DNA of 64,000 nt, from contig JAIPJW010000004.1 in NCBI GenBank assembly GCA_021734075.1, positions 1 to 64,000 of the forward strand, read 5' to 3'. Position 1 is the stretch's first letter. Each line of letters begins with the position of its first letter. Made by a program: the position numbers and the translations under genes. Source of the DNA: Cephaloticoccus sp. GTDB lineage: Bacteria; Verrucomicrobiota; Verrucomicrobiia; Opitutales; Opitutaceae. Below the pieces are notes generated by a model, which was given only the letters and a program-made list of their open reading frames with translations, made no database searches and was not told the origin of the DNA. This document shows positions 21,737 to 37,312 of the stretch, piece after piece.

Positions 21737-22117
21737 TTACTTGGCGGCCTTGGGTCGTTTGACTCCATATTTGGAGCGACTGCGACGGCGTTTCTCGACT
21801 CCGGTGGCGTCCAATGCTCCACGGACGATGTGATAGCGCACACCCGGCAGATCCTTCACACGACCACCACGAACCAAAACGATGGAGTGCTCTTGCAGGG
21901 AATGTCCCTCGTCAGGGATGTAGGAAATCACCTCATTGCCATTGGTGAGTCGGACCTTGGCGACCTTGCGAATAGCGGAGTTCGGCTTCTTGGGTGTGCG
22001 GGTCATGACCTGAACACAGACCCCACGGCGAAACGGGTTACTGTCCAAAGCCGGTGACTTCGACTTGGCGACTACCTTGCGGCGGCCTTTGCGAACGAGC
22101 TGATTGATGGTCGGCAT
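21737..22117 (-). CDS. rpsL: 30S ribosomal protein S12
   Basis: [52 protein letters not shown]. Confidence 0.98.
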   Translation of the reverse strand: MPTINQLVRKGRRKVVAKSKSPALDSNPFRRGVCVQVMTRTPKKPNSAIRKVAKVRLTNGNEVISYIPDEGHSLQEHSIVLVRGGRVKDLPGVRYHIVRGALDATGVEKRRRSRSKYGVKRPKAAK

Positions 22118-22359
22118 ACGAAATTAAGTGTGAGAATTAGAGAAAAGAGGAAGAAGCTAGCACCCGTTAAAAGCTCGGCAAGAACTTTTTGGCGAAAAGT
22201 ATGAAGGTTCGCGAAAATCCGAGATTTGGCCTCGTTCCGCGAGTTTGTAGTGCGTCCATCCTGGGCAATGAAACGCGTCTGAGAAAGTGGGAGCCAGCCA
22301 GACTTGGTCGTTTGCCTGGACGCTACAAGCTCGATTTTTGCTTTCTGTCATTATTCCTC

Positions 22360-22392
22360 AAAAAAAACGCCCGGCCGTTAAGGCCGGGCGTT
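22360..22392 (-). terminator. Strong rho-independent terminator downstream of rpoC
   Basis: Minus strand AACGCCCGGCC-TTAAC-GGCCGGGCGTT followed by a T8 tract; 11-bp perfect stem. Confidence 0.88.
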
Positions 22393-22500
22393 AAACCACA
22401 CGGAGCTAGGCTCAACATGTGATTTTGGCGGGAGGAGTGAAAATCTCGGCAAATGCCGTCCTGTTTACAAGCAGAATTTGTCTGCCCTAAACAACAAGGA

Positions 22501-22520
22501 CGCGGATGCATGCATCCGCG
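22501..22520. repeat. Perfect 20-bp palindrome just downstream of rpoC
   Basis: CGCGGATGCATGCATCCGCG is its own reverse complement. Confidence 0.8.
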
Positions 22521-22546
22521 GCCTGATAAGTCAGTCTGGACCGGGC

Positions 22547-26701
<4,155 letters not shown>

Positions 26702-26741
26702 GTATGCTTTCCCAGATGTTGTTAAATGATGCGATGTGACT

Positions 26742-29700
26742 TCAGGTGCCGAAGCCCAGTGAGTCGCGCTTGTTGAGCTTGATGTCCAACCCGAGGGATT
26801 GGATTTCCTTGATCAAAACATTGAAGGATTCGGGTGTGCCGGCCTGCAACGTGTTGTCGCCCTTGACGAGCGATTCGTAAATCTTGGTGCGACCCTGCAC
26901 GTCGTCCGACTTGACCGTGAGGAGTTCCTGCAAGGTATGCGCCGCGCCGTAGGCCTCCAAGGCCCAGACTTCCATTTCGCCGAAGCGTTGGCCGCCGTAT
27001 TGAGCTTTGCCGCCCAAAGGTTGCTGGGTGACCAAGGAGTAAGGACCAACAGCCCGGGCGTGGATCTTGTGGGAAACAAGGTGATTGAGCTTCATCATGT
27101 AGATGTAGCCGACCACGACCTGTTGGTCGATTTGCTCACCGGTGCGTCCGTCGAAGAGCACACTCTTGCCCGAAGTCGGGAGACCCGCTTCAGCCAAGTA
27201 TTCGCGGACCCGTTTTTCCGGGATACCGTCGAACACCGGGGTCGCGACTTTGATCCCAAGGATTTTGCAGGCCCAACCCAAGTGAGTTTCCAACACCTGC
27301 CCCACGTTCATGCGGGAAGGCACACCGAGGGGATTGAGGCAGATTTCCACCGGGGTCCCATCAGGGAGAAACGGCATGTCTTCCTCAGGCACGATCTTGG
27401 CGACCACACCCTTGTTACCGTGACGACCGGCCATCTTGTCGCCCACTTCAAGCTTGTGCTTGGTGGCGATGTAAACCTTGACCTGCTTGATGGCACCGCT
27501 GCCGTCACCTTCGCCGGCCTCCACGGCACCGATCTTGCGTTCGCGGTCACTCTCGAGCTCGTCGAACTTGGTCTGGTAGCCGCCGATGATCTCCATGATC
27601 TTGATGCGAACCGGGGAAGGGTCGATCTGCACGTGTTTGGAAACCGCGGCGAGTTTGCGCAGGAGGGTCTTGGTGATCTTGCGATTGGCCGGAATGATGA
27701 TTTCACCGGATTCACCGTTGATCACATCAAGCGGGATTTTTTCACCCAACAGGATATTCGAAAGAGCCTCGGTCAGTCCTTCACGCAGCTTGTCCATCTG
27801 CGTTTTGTATTCTTCCTGGATTTGCTTGATTTGGCGACGGCGGTCGGAGGGCGACAAACGCTCCACCTCATTGTCGATCCGGGAGGAAACTTTGACATCC
27901 ATGACGATGCCGGCCGCGCCGGAAGGCACGACCAGCGAAGTATCCTTAACGTCTGCGGCTTTTTCGCCGAAGATCGCACGAAGTAGTTTTTCCTCGGGCG
28001 CCAGTTCGGTTTCGGATTTCGGGGTGATCTTTCCGACCAGAATGTCGCCGGGCTTCACCTCGGCACCGATGCGAATCACACCGTTGTGATCCAGATTTTT
28101 CAGCGCTTCCTCGCCAACGTTGGGAATATCCCGGGTGATTTCCTCGGGCCCAAGTTTGGTGTCTCGGGCGGTGACTTCGAATTCCTGGATATGAATCGAG
28201 GTGAAGATGTCTTCCTTCAGAACTTTCTCGGAGATCAGGATCGCATCTTCGAAGTTGTAACCGTTCCACGGCATGAAGCCCACCAGCACGTTGCGACCCA
28301 GCGCCATTTCACCCTTCTCGGTCGAAGGACCGTCGGCGATGATCTGCTGCGCCTTGATTTTCTGACCCAGCTTGACGAGGGGTTTTTGATTGAAGCAGGT
28401 GCCGGCGTTGGAGCGCATGAATTTGCGCAGTTCGTATACCTGCACACCATTCTTGGGATCGTTCTTGAGTGAACGGGGCAACTCACCGTCCTTGGTGATA
28501 ACGATGCGTTTGGCATCCACCGAAGCGACCACCCCACCCTCTTCGGCCACGACAACGATCTTGGAGTCACGGGCGACGCGTTCTTCAATGCCGGTGCCCA
28601 CAAACGGTGATTCGGCCTGCAACAATGGCACGCCTTGACGTTGCATGTTTGCGCCCATGAGCGCGCGATTCGCATCATCGTGCTCGAGGAAGGGAATCAT
28701 CCCGGCAGCGATCGAAATGACCTGCTTCGGTGATACGTCCATGTAATCCACCTCGTCGGCGGCCACTTCAAGGAATTCGCCATCCTTACGCACGGTGACC
28801 TTGCCAACGAAATGACCCTTGTCATCAATTTCAGCGTTGGCTTGGGCGATCACCTTGGCTTCCTCCTGGTCGGCGGTGAGATACTCGATCTTGTCACTGA
28901 CCTTGCCGGATTTCACCAAACGGTAGGGTGTTTCAATGAAACCAAATTCATTGACGCGGGCATAGGTGGAGAGGGAATTGATCAGACCGATGTTCGGACC
29001 TTCAGGCGTCTCGATCGGACAGATGCGGCCGTAGTGCGAAGGATGAACGTCGCGCACTTCAAAACCGGCGCGCTCGCGATTGAGACCGCCAGGCCCGAGG
29101 GCGGAAAGACGACGCTTGTGCGTGACCTCGGCCAAGGGGTTGATTTGATCCATGAACTGCGAGAGCTGGGACCGGGCAAAGAAATCACGGATGACCGTGG
29201 TGAGTGCCTTCGGGTTGATCAGCTTCTGCGGCGTGATCGAATCCACGCTTTGATCATACATCGTCATGCGTTCACGGACGAGACGCTCCGTGCGGCTCAG
29301 ACCCAGACGGCATTGATTGGCGAGTAATTCGCCCACGGTGCGGACGCGGCGGGAACCCAGATGATCGATGTCATCAACGACACCCTCGCCCCGCTTGAGG
29401 CGGACGAGATACTTGGTCGCGGCGACCACGTCACCGGATTCCAAAATGCGCTGTTCCAAGGCCACCTTCAGGCCGAGCTTTTGGTTGACCTTGTAACGAC
29501 CCACGCGACCGAGGTCGTAACGTTTTGGATCGAAGAAGAGCCGCTTGAGCAGGGCCTTGGCGTTGGCCGTGGTCGGTGGTTCACCGGGACGCAGGCGCTT
29601 GTAAATTTCCTTGAGGGCCTCCTCCTCGTTGCGAGTCGGATCCTTCTTGAGCGCCCGGATGATGGCACCTTCGTCACCGGAGGTGTCGATCACACGAATC

Positions 29701-30521
29701 GTGTTGATATCGTGTTTTTCAAAAGTGCGCACGATTTGTTTGGTCAACGGCTCAAAGGCACGGGCCAGCACGACACCCTTCTGGGCATCAATCGCATCCT
29801 CAACCAGCACGAGCGTGGACACATTTTCCAGATCGAGGGCCTTGGATACCTTCAAATCCTTGATCTCATAGAACAGGTTGAGGATATCGATGTCGCTCGA
29901 ATACCCGACGGCGCGCAGCATCGTCGTGATGAGAAATTTGCGACGGCGGCGGCGGCGGTCGAGATAGACGTATAGCAGGTCGTTATTGTCGAACTGCACT
30001 TCAAGCCAGGTGCCGCGATCGGGAATAATCCGGAAGGAATGCAGCAGCTTGCCGTTCGGATGCGGCGTCACCTCAAAGGCAATGCCCGGGGAACGGTGAA
30101 GTTGGGAGACGACGACGCGTTCAGCGCCGTTGATGATGAACGAGCCGCGCTCGGTCACCATGGGGATTTCACCCATGTAAATTTCTTCATCCTTGATGAA
30201 GTCTTCTTCCCGCAAGCGCAGCTTCACATAGAGCGGCACGGAATAGGTGACGCCCTCACGGATGCACTCGATCTCGGAATTCTTGGGCTCGCCCAAGGTG
30301 TAGGAAACGTATTCGAGCGTCAGACGGGCATCATAGGACTCAATCGGGAAGACCTCACGAAACACGGCCTCAAGGCCCTGGGGCTTGCGTTGCTTGTCGG
30401 GCAGGCCCTTCTGCAGAAAGTCCAGATAGGAGGTGATCTGAATCTCGATCAGATTCGGCGGCTGGATCACTTCGCGGAGGTTGCCGAAGTTAATGCGTTC
30501 GGATTGTGTGCGGTCGGCCAT
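26742..30521 (-). CDS. rpoB: DNA-directed RNA polymerase subunit beta
   Basis: 1259 aa; [61 protein letters not shown]. Confidence 0.98.
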   Translation of the reverse strand: MADRTQSERINFGNLREVIQPPNLIEIQITSYLDFLQKGLPDKQRKPQGLEAVFREVFPIESYDARLTLEYVSYTLGEPKNSEIECIREGVTYSVPLYVKLRLREEDFIKDEEIYMGEIPMVTERGSFIINGAERVVVSQLHRSPGIAFEVTPHPNGKLLHSFRIIPDRGTWLEVQFDNNDLLYVYLDRRRRRRKFLITTMLRAVGYSSDIDILNLFYEIKDLKVSKALDLENVSTLVLVEDAIDAQKGVVLARAFEPLTKQIVRTFEKHDINTIRVIDTSGDEGAIIRALKKDPTRNEEEALKEIYKRLRPGEPPTTANAKALLKRLFFDPKRYDLGRVGRYKVNQKLGLKVALEQRILESGDVVAATKYLVRLKRGEGVVDDIDHLGSRRVRTVGELLANQCRLGLSRTERLVRERMTMYDQSVDSITPQKLINPKALTTVIRDFFARSQLSQFMDQINPLAEVTHKRRLSALGPGGLNRERAGFEVRDVHPSHYGRICPIETPEGPNIGLINSLSTYARVNEFGFIETPYRLVKSGKVSDKIEYLTADQEEAKVIAQANAEIDDKGHFVGKVTVRKDGEFLEVAADEVDYMDVSPKQVISIAAGMIPFLEHDDANRALMGANMQRQGVPLLQAESPFVGTGIEERVARDSKIVVVAEEGGVVASVDAKRIVITKDGELPRSLKNDPKNGVQVYELRKFMRSNAGTCFNQKPLVKLGQKIKAQQIIADGPSTEKGEMALGRNVLVGFMPWNGYNFEDAILISEKVLKEDIFTSIHIQEFEVTARDTKLGPEEITRDIPNVGEEALKNLDHNGVIRIGAEVKPGDILVGKITPKSETELAPEEKLLRAIFGEKAADVKDTSLVVPSGAAGIVMDVKVSSRIDNEVERLSPSDRRRQIKQIQEEYKTQMDKLREGLTEALSNILLGEKIPLDVINGESGEIIIPANRKITKTLLRKLAAVSKHVQIDPSPVRIKIMEIIGGYQTKFDELESDRERKIGAVEAGEGDGSGAIKQVKVYIATKHKLEVGDKMAGRHGNKGVVAKIVPEEDMPFLPDGTPVEICLNPLGVPSRMNVGQVLETHLGWACKILGIKVATPVFDGIPEKRVREYLAEAGLPTSGKSVLFDGRTGEQIDQQVVVGYIYMMKLNHLVSHKIHARAVGPYSLVTQQPLGGKAQYGGQRFGEMEVWALEAYGAAHTLQELLTVKSDDVQGRTKIYESLVKGDNTLQAGTPESFNVLIKEIQSLGLDIKLNKRDSLGFGT

Positions 30522-30617
30522 GTAATTACCCGGTTTGATGAAAAAAAGGACGGAAGTTCGCGCTCAAGAATTGGCGCGGCTGACTAACGAAAGAACAGAA
30601 TGGGAAAAGGCAAAGGA

Positions 30618-30641
30618 CAGGCCGCGTGAAAACACGGCCTG
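30618..30641 (-). promoter_or_regulatory. Hairpin in the rplL-rpoB spacer (candidate attenuator or processing site)
   Basis: CAGGCCGCGTG-AAAA-CACGGCCTG with a 2-nt bulge, followed on the minus strand by TCCTTTGCCTTTTCCC. Confidence 0.4.
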
Positions 30642-30686
30642 CCCCGAAGAATTCGGAAGTTGTGAAACTAAGTCGGCCAAGTGAAA

Positions 30687-31067
30687 TTACTTGAGCTCGA
30701 CCTTGGCGCCAGCGGCCTCGAGTTTCTTTTTGATCTCCTCGGCGTCGGCCTTGGAAGCGGCTTCCTTGACCGGCTTCGGGGCGGCTTCGACGAGGTCCTT
30801 GGCTTCCTTGAGGCCCAAGCCGGTGATGGCGCGGACTTCCTTGATGACGCCAATTTTGTTGGCCCCGGCTTCAAGAAGCACGACGTCAAACTCGGTCTTT
30901 TCCTCTGCAGGAGCGGCAGCAGCCGCAGCGGGAGCGGCGGCGACGGCGACTGGAGCGGCGGCGGAAACGCCCCACTTCTCTTCGAGGGCCTTGACTAGAT
31001 CGGCGATTTCGAGAACCGACTGGCCGGAAAGCCACTCGATAACTTGGTCTTTGGTGATGTTGCTCAT
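30687..31067 (-). CDS. rplL: 50S ribosomal protein L7/L12
   Basis: [47 protein letters not shown]. Confidence 0.97.
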   Translation of the reverse strand: MSNITKDQVIEWLSGQSVLEIADLVKALEEKWGVSAAAPVAVAAAPAAAAAAPAEEKTEFDVVLLEAGANKIGVIKEVRAITGLGLKEAKDLVEAAPKPVKEAASKADAEEIKKKLEAAGAKVELK

Positions 31068-31211
31068 GATATTATCTTTTGTTCGAGACTAGCGACTTGA
31101 ACTGAAGTGCGTTTAAGAGACGTATCCCCTAGTTTTGAACTTTGCTTTGTTTTCGGTTGCGGCGCGGAAAAATGCCCCGCTTGGAAATTGGTTGGGGTGG
31201 ATGGGTTGAAA

Positions 31212-31724
31212 TTACTCGGCGGCGCGAATCTTGGCCTGGAGGACGTTGACCACGCTTTGCGGAATGGCATTGAGCACGCGAACGAGCATCGTGCCGGGTT
31301 GATTGAGGAGACCCAGCAACTGGGCGCGCAGGGCATCAAGTGATGGCAGGGCCGCCAGGGCTTTGACATCATCAGCCGTCAGCAATTTCTGGCTGAGAAT
31401 GGCGGCTTTGACCTCAACCTTCTGCTTGGCTTTGAAGTAGTCGGTCACGATCTTGGCCACGCCGGGAGAGTTGGCACCACCCACGACGATCGCGGTGGGA
31501 CCAGCCAGTGAATCCTCGAACTCAGGCAAGCCCATCGCCTTGGCGGCGACGCGCAGCGAACTGTTTTTCACCACGTGAAATTCGGCGTTCTCTTTCTTGA
31601 GCTCGGCCCGAAGATCCGCGACATCGGCAACGGTGACGCCGGTGAAGTTGGTTAGAATGACGTAGTCAGACTTCTTGAGGTGGGTCTCGACCTCGGCGAC
31701 TAAATATTGTTTTTCAGCTCTCAT
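31212..31724 (-). CDS. rplJ: 50S ribosomal protein L10
   Basis: MRAEKQYLVAEVETHLKKSDYVILTNFTGVTVADVADLRAELKKENAEFHVVKNSSLRVAAK. Confidence 0.96.
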   Translation of the reverse strand: MRAEKQYLVAEVETHLKKSDYVILTNFTGVTVADVADLRAELKKENAEFHVVKNSSLRVAAKAMGLPEFEDSLAGPTAIVVGGANSPGVAKIVTDYFKAKQKVEVKAAILSQKLLTADDVKALAALPSLDALRAQLLGLLNQPGTMLVRVLNAIPQSVVNVLQAKIRAAE

Positions 31725-31736
31725 GGTCGTGGCTCC

Positions 31737-32432
31737 TTAGAATTTGCTGAACTCTCCGGAGGCGATGCGCACTCCGGGGCTCATACTGGATGACAGGGAA
31801 ATGCTTTTGATGTAGCCGCTGCCCTTGAACGTAGCCGGGCGGGCCTTGCCAATGGCATCGATGACCGCCTGGGCGTTCTCGATGATCTGAGCGTCGGTAA
31901 AGGAACGCTTGCCAATGCCGACACCAATGTTGGCCGACTTGTCCATTTTGAATTCCACGCGACCCGCCTTCACGGATTTGATCGCAGCGGGAATATCATC
32001 GGTGACGGTTCCGCTCTTGGGATTGGGCATCAGGCCCTTGGGACCGAGCACCCGGGCCAAAGTGCGCACCTGCTTCATCGCCTCGGTGGTTGAAATCGCG
32101 ACATCGAAGTCGAGCCAACCTTCGGTGACCTTCTGCATGATTTCCTGCAGACCGGCGTGGTCAGCGCCCGCCGCCAAGGCGGCCTCGGCGTTGTCGGTGA
32201 AGACCAAAACGCGCACCTTCTTGCCGGAGCCATTGGGCAATGGCGTGGTGCCACGCACCATTTGCTCGCCCGCCGTTGGGTCAACACCCAGACGCAGGGC
32301 CAGTTCGACGGTCTCGTCAAACTTGGCCTTGGGGAACTTGGCGAGGACGCTCACTGCATCCTGCAGGGAGTAGTCTTTGGTCAGGTCAGCGGACTTGATA
32401 GCGCTGACGTATCTTTTACTGTGTTTTTCCAT
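31737..32432 (-). CDS. rplA: 50S ribosomal protein L1
   Basis: KFDETVELALRLGVDPTAGEQMVRGTTPLPNGSGK; GPKGLMPNPKSGTVT. Confidence 0.97.
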   Translation of the reverse strand: MEKHSKRYVSAIKSADLTKDYSLQDAVSVLAKFPKAKFDETVELALRLGVDPTAGEQMVRGTTPLPNGSGKKVRVLVFTDNAEAALAAGADHAGLQEIMQKVTEGWLDFDVAISTTEAMKQVRTLARVLGPKGLMPNPKSGTVTDDIPAAIKSVKAGRVEFKMDKSANIGVGIGKRSFTDAQIIENAQAVIDAIGKARPATFKGSGYIKSISLSSSMSPGVRIASGEFSKF

Positions 32433-32495
32433 GTATGACTCCTAGCGGTGCAAACGTCCGGAGACTCCCGCGTTGAGTTGCGGTTTAGGGTGAAA

Positions 32496-32921
32496 TTAGT
32501 CGATTACCTCGATGCCCATGTTGCGGGCGGTCCCGGCGATCGTCTTGATCCCGGCAGCCTCATCGTTGGCGTTGAGATCCTTGGCCTTGAGCTTGTAGAT
32601 TTCCGCCAGTTGCTTGCGGGTAACCTTGCCGACCTTGTCCTTGTTGGGGGTGGCGGAGCCGGATGCAATATTGGCGGCCTTCTTGAGGAGCACTGCGGCC
32701 GGTGGCGACTTCAGGATGAAAGTGAAGCTCTTGTCCGTGAATACCGTGATGACCACGGGCAGGATCATGCCATTTTGGTCCTTGGTCTTGGCATTGAATT
32801 CTTTGCAAAACGCCATGATGTTGACGCCTTGGGCACCCAGTGCGGGACCCACGGGCGGTGCAGGATTTGCAGCCCCGGCGGGTAGTTGTAAACGGATGTA
32901 TCCTTGAATCTTCTTAGCCAT
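32496..32921 (-). CDS. rplK: 50S ribosomal protein L11
   Basis: [46 protein letters not shown]. Confidence 0.98.
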   Translation of the reverse strand: MAKKIQGYIRLQLPAGAANPAPPVGPALGAQGVNIMAFCKEFNAKTKDQNGMILPVVITVFTDKSFTFILKSPPAAVLLKKAANIASGSATPNKDKVGKVTRKQLAEIYKLKAKDLNANDEAAGIKTIAGTARNMGIEVID

Positions 32922-32990
32922 GGGAGTGAAAGTGGCGGGTGTTCAGTTTATGAAATGGAATGCAGGTGGTGGGTTGGCTTGGGCAACGGG

Positions 32991-33569
32991 TCATTCCGTG
33001 ATGCGGTGCACTTGCCAATATTCGAGCTCGACCGGTGTGAACCGACCGAAAATGGAGACCGAAATCTTAAGTTTGCCGCGATCAGGATCAATTTCGTCAA
33101 TCCGGCCGGTGAGGTTGGTGAAGGCACCGTCCGTGATCTTAACTTCTTCTCCGACAGCGTATTGAATCTTGGGCACTTCCTTGCCGTTGGCGGCCTCAAT
33201 TCGAGCGCGGATCTCGTCGATTTCCGACTGGCGCAAGGGAGCAGGACGCTCACCGCCGACAAAACCAATGACTCCGTTCACTTCCTTGATGAAATACCAC
33301 GGCTTGTTGATCACTTTGCCGTCCTCCCCATACAGATTCATCTGGATGAAGACATAACCCGGATAAAGCTTGCGGCTCTTGGTTGATTTTTTGCCGTTTT
33401 TAACCTCGGAGACGACTTCGGTCGGCAACAAGACTTCGAAGACACTATCCTCAAGCTCCTCGACGACCTTGAATTTCTCAATGTAGGCCTTCACTTTGTT
33501 CTCCTGACCGGAGAGCGTGTGCAGGGCAAACCATTGGGCGGTGGCGGGGGCTGAAATTTCGGAGGACAT
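32991..33569 (-). CDS. nusG: Transcription termination/antitermination protein NusG
   Basis: MSSEISAPATAQWFALHTLSGQENKVKAYIEK start at 33569 (track start is overextended); PGYVFIQMNL. Confidence 0.96.
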   Translation of the reverse strand: MSSEISAPATAQWFALHTLSGQENKVKAYIEKFKVVEELEDSVFEVLLPTEVVSEVKNGKKSTKSRKLYPGYVFIQMNLYGEDGKVINKPWYFIKEVNGVIGFVGGERPAPLRQSEIDEIRARIEAANGKEVPKIQYAVGEEVKITDGAFTNLTGRIDEIDPDRGKLKISVSIFGRFTPVELEYWQVHRITE

Positions 33570-33582
33570 GGATGGGCGGCGT

Positions 33583-33786
33583 TTAGCTGACCAGTTTCGT
33601 GAAAAGGTCCACGAATGAGACGAGAGAAAAATCGCTGATGCTGGTGAAGATACCGAGCAGCGCTGAAGCGAAGACCACGACAATCGTGGAATCACGCAAT
33701 TCGGTCTTCGTGGGCCAGGCGGCCTTTTGAAGTTCGCCGACCATTTCACCGAGGAAAATACGTGTGCTGCGGAATGGATTCTTCAT
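33583..33786 (-). CDS. secE: Preprotein translocase subunit SecE
   Basis: 67 aa; FLGEMVGELQKAAWPTKTELRDSTIVVVF; position before nusG. Confidence 0.93.
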   Translation of the reverse strand: MKNPFRSTRIFLGEMVGELQKAAWPTKTELRDSTIVVVFASALLGIFTSISDFSLVSFVDLFTKLVS

Positions 33787-33801
33787 TTAATTTGTTGCGG
33801 A

Positions 33802-33877
33802 TGGCAGGGGCGGAGGGAATCGAACCCCCAACCAACGGTTTTGGAGACCGCTACTCTACCAATTGAGCTACACCCCT
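33802..33877 (-). tRNA. tRNA-Trp (CCA)
   Basis: Minus strand AGGGGTGTAGCTCAATTGGTAGAGTAGCGGTCTCCAAAACCGTTGGTTGGGGGTTCGATTCCCTCCGCCCCTGCCA; cloverleaf with encoded CCA. Confidence 0.96.
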
Positions 33878-33901
33878 GTGCGATAGATTTTAAGACGACA
33901 C

Positions 33902-33931
33902 CGCCGAGGCCCCGGGAATGAGGTCTCGGCG
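33902..33931 (-). promoter_or_regulatory. Hairpin between tuf and tRNA-Trp
   Basis: CGCCGAGGCC...GGTCTCGGCG, 9 of 10 positions paired; no strong U tract. Confidence 0.4.
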
Positions 33932-33960
33932 AAGTAGTTTAAGTTTTTGATTACGAGATC

Positions 33961-35151
<1,191 letters not shown>

Positions 35152-35229
35152 TGGGTTGAGACTTGATTTGTTTGGACTGATTTTTTGACCTCAAAACTTT
35201 TACGTCGTTGAAGTTGTGCGACGTTGACC

Positions 35230-35305
35230 TGGAGCCCAGAATCGGATTTGAACCGACGACCTCGTCCTTACCAAGGACGTGCTCTGCCAACTGAGCTATC
35301 TGGGC
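35230..35305 (-). tRNA. tRNA-Thr (GGT)
   Basis: Minus strand GCCCAGATAGCTCAGTTGGCAGAGCACGTCCTTGGTAAGGACGAGGTCGTCGGTTCAAATCCGATTCTGGGCTCCA; 76 nt cloverleaf, anticodon GGT. Confidence 0.96.
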
Positions 35306-35397
35306 AGACCAAAGGAGGGTCAAAAAACGAAAAGAGCGATGAACGTGCAGGGCGGAATTTGGCCCGTCAACTGCAAACTTAAGCTTTCGTTAAAAAT

Positions 35398-36144
35398 CTA
35401 CGGCCCAACCAAAATACGATAGAATCCGGGGGTCAATCGTTCGCCCAAATGCAAGGTTTGGGCGAGGTATTTGCGAAAAATCGCGTCCACTTCATCCACC
35501 CCCGAGCTTTCCACCAGTGACAATTGACCTACCATGCCTGCTCGGTTGATCACGCCGATGAGTTCCAAGGGGTGCCAATTGTCGGTTGGCAGGATCATTG
35601 GAGGCAGAATTTCGGTTAATACCCTCTTCCCGCCATTAACATCGGTGATTTCCATGAAACCACTGCGTTCCTTCAAAACCGCCGGCAGGGCATCCCCTCT
35701 CCCGATGCCTGCGAATGCGATCTTTGAATCCAATATTTGGATCGTATCAATAGATTTATCAGGAATTTGCGTATTATTAGGAAACTCTAACCCTAGTCCC
35801 TCGGACACAAAGACCAAGCGCGACGGGAAATCTTGAAACATCTGGCCAGGGTCCCTTAAGATGTTGGATGGCAACACATTTTGCCCTGTATTCCATTTAG
35901 TTGGCAGAAACAAGGGGGTCGGATCGAAAAATTCCGCTTCGGCTGCCACCAGGTTGCTTTCCGAGGTTTGAACCAATCTCGTCAGCCCAATTTCTGTGTT
36001 TTGGCTAGTTTTGACCAACTGTGGCGGAGCTCCCTCAATGGGAGATCGATAACTTAACAAAAGTGTCAATGAGATCGACCCAACTACAGCCGCCAGTCCC
36101 GCGATCCACCACACACGCCGCTCAAACCCAGGTTGCCTTGTCAT
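35398..36144 (-). CDS. Single-pass periplasmic TonB-like protein (divergent)
   Basis: N-terminal TM (WWIAGLAAVVGSISLTLLL) and C-terminal LSLVESSGVDEVDAIFRKYLAQTLHLGERLTPGFYRILVGP resembling a TonB C-terminal fold; overlaps the ExbD gene. Confidence 0.5.
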   Translation of the reverse strand: MTRQPGFERRVWWIAGLAAVVGSISLTLLLSYRSPIEGAPPQLVKTSQNTEIGLTRLVQTSESNLVAAEAEFFDPTPLFLPTKWNTGQNVLPSNILRDPGQMFQDFPSRLVFVSEGLGLEFPNNTQIPDKSIDTIQILDSKIAFAGIGRGDALPAVLKERSGFMEITDVNGGKRVLTEILPPMILPTDNWHPLELIGVINRAGMVGQLSLVESSGVDEVDAIFRKYLAQTLHLGERLTPGFYRILVGP

Positions 36145-36584
36145 GGCGTAACAGGATCAATTTTCGGGTCTAAGGCCGCGATCTGAACCCGAAAACCGGC
36201 ATGGCGAGCTGCGCTGATGATGTCCGTCAGCTCGGAAATTGGAATGGCGCCATTCGCCCTCACCAGCAAGGCTGCCTCGCTTGTCTTGCTCCCTTGCACG
36301 GTCAGCCATCCCTTCAATTGATCCATGTCGAGGGCCCCATCATCCGTGAAGATCAGGCCCGGTTTTGCTACACTGATTACATGGGTGGTCCGGGCTGCGG
36401 CCCCCACGGCTCCCTGGATGATGGGCACGTCGAAATCCACCCCCAAACCGGGCGCGAGCACGAAACGGGAACCAAACAGTAGAAAAAACAAGACTAACGC
36501 GGCCCCATTGACCCAAAACAAGGCGTCAAAATTACGCGGCGCAGGCCTCAATTTGGCGGCTAGATCCAAGGGTCGGGTGATCAT
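36141..36584 (-). CDS. ExbD/TolR-family biopolymer transport protein
   Basis: 147 aa with one N-terminal TM, RANGAIPISELTDIISAARHAGFRVQIAALDP; adjacent to ExbB. Confidence 0.75.
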   Translation of the reverse strand: MITRPLDLAAKLRPAPRNFDALFWVNGAALVLFFLLFGSRFVLAPGLGVDFDVPIIQGAVGAAARTTHVISVAKPGLIFTDDGALDMDQLKGWLTVQGSKTSEAALLVRANGAIPISELTDIISAARHAGFRVQIAALDPKIDPVTP

Positions 36585-37243
36585 GCTTCCGTTTCCTCCT
36601 TGATGGCATTCTTGACGGCATCAAAATCCCGATACTCGGTCAAAAGATACTTCATGATCTCATTCCCGGCCCACTCTATGTCCCGCACAATCGCCCGAAC
36701 CCGACCGGTCAAAAAATGGTGCGCCAAATTTGCGGGTATGGCCAGAAGCAGCCCGCCCGCTGCACATAGCAGGGCCTGCCACATGCCGGTCGCCAGGGCA
36801 CTGGCGGTCGCATAGTCCCTCTCGAATGCGATAAAAGTGGAGACCATGCCAAGGATTGTGCCCAACAGCCCCACCATCGGCGCTACTTGGGCGACGGCGG
36901 CGATCGAACCAAGCCGGCGCTCCAAAGCCGGCAGTTCAATGACGGCGGCCTCCTGCACGTGGAACCGCATCTTGTCCGCCGAATCATCCGCATGCAACAA
37001 AGCCGCCTTGACCACGGCAGCCACTGGTCCGGGGGTTTCCTCACAAACCGTCAGAGCCTCCACAATCCGCCGCTTGCCGAGGATGTTCTTGATGCCATTG
37101 ATGAATTCCGTCGATTTGATCTGACCACGGTGCAGGTAGAGCACCCGTTCAACAAACAGCATCAGGCATAGAAACCCCAGCACAAGTAGCACCCACATCA
37201 TGGGACCACCCTTGGCGAAAAGGCTGAAATCAAATACGGACAT
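36581..37243 (-). CDS. MotA/TolQ/ExbB proton channel family protein
   Basis: MSVFDFSLFAKGGPMMWVLLVLGFLCLMLFVERVLYLHRGQ; LGSIAAVAQVAPMVGLLGTILGMVSTF. Confidence 0.92.
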   Translation of the reverse strand: MSVFDFSLFAKGGPMMWVLLVLGFLCLMLFVERVLYLHRGQIKSTEFINGIKNILGKRRIVEALTVCEETPGPVAAVVKAALLHADDSADKMRFHVQEAAVIELPALERRLGSIAAVAQVAPMVGLLGTILGMVSTFIAFERDYATASALATGMWQALLCAAGGLLLAIPANLAHHFLTGRVRAIVRDIEWAGNEIMKYLLTEYRDFDAVKNAIKEETEA

Positions 37244-37312
37244 GTTGAGGTAGGGAGTTAGAGTGTGCGGTGTCTCAAGGGCAAACAGACAAGTGGGCAA
37301 CCCATGGGAAAT

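Noticed and set aside
22157-22422. 64-aa minus and 77-aa plus ORFs in the rpoC-rpsL gap
   Set aside because: Overlap each other and the terminator; no support for coding.
35306-35397. TTGACG (minus, 35365-35370) as -35 of a tRNA-Thr/tuf promoter
   Set aside because: The spaced -10 (CACGTT) is poor; not enough evidence to annotate.
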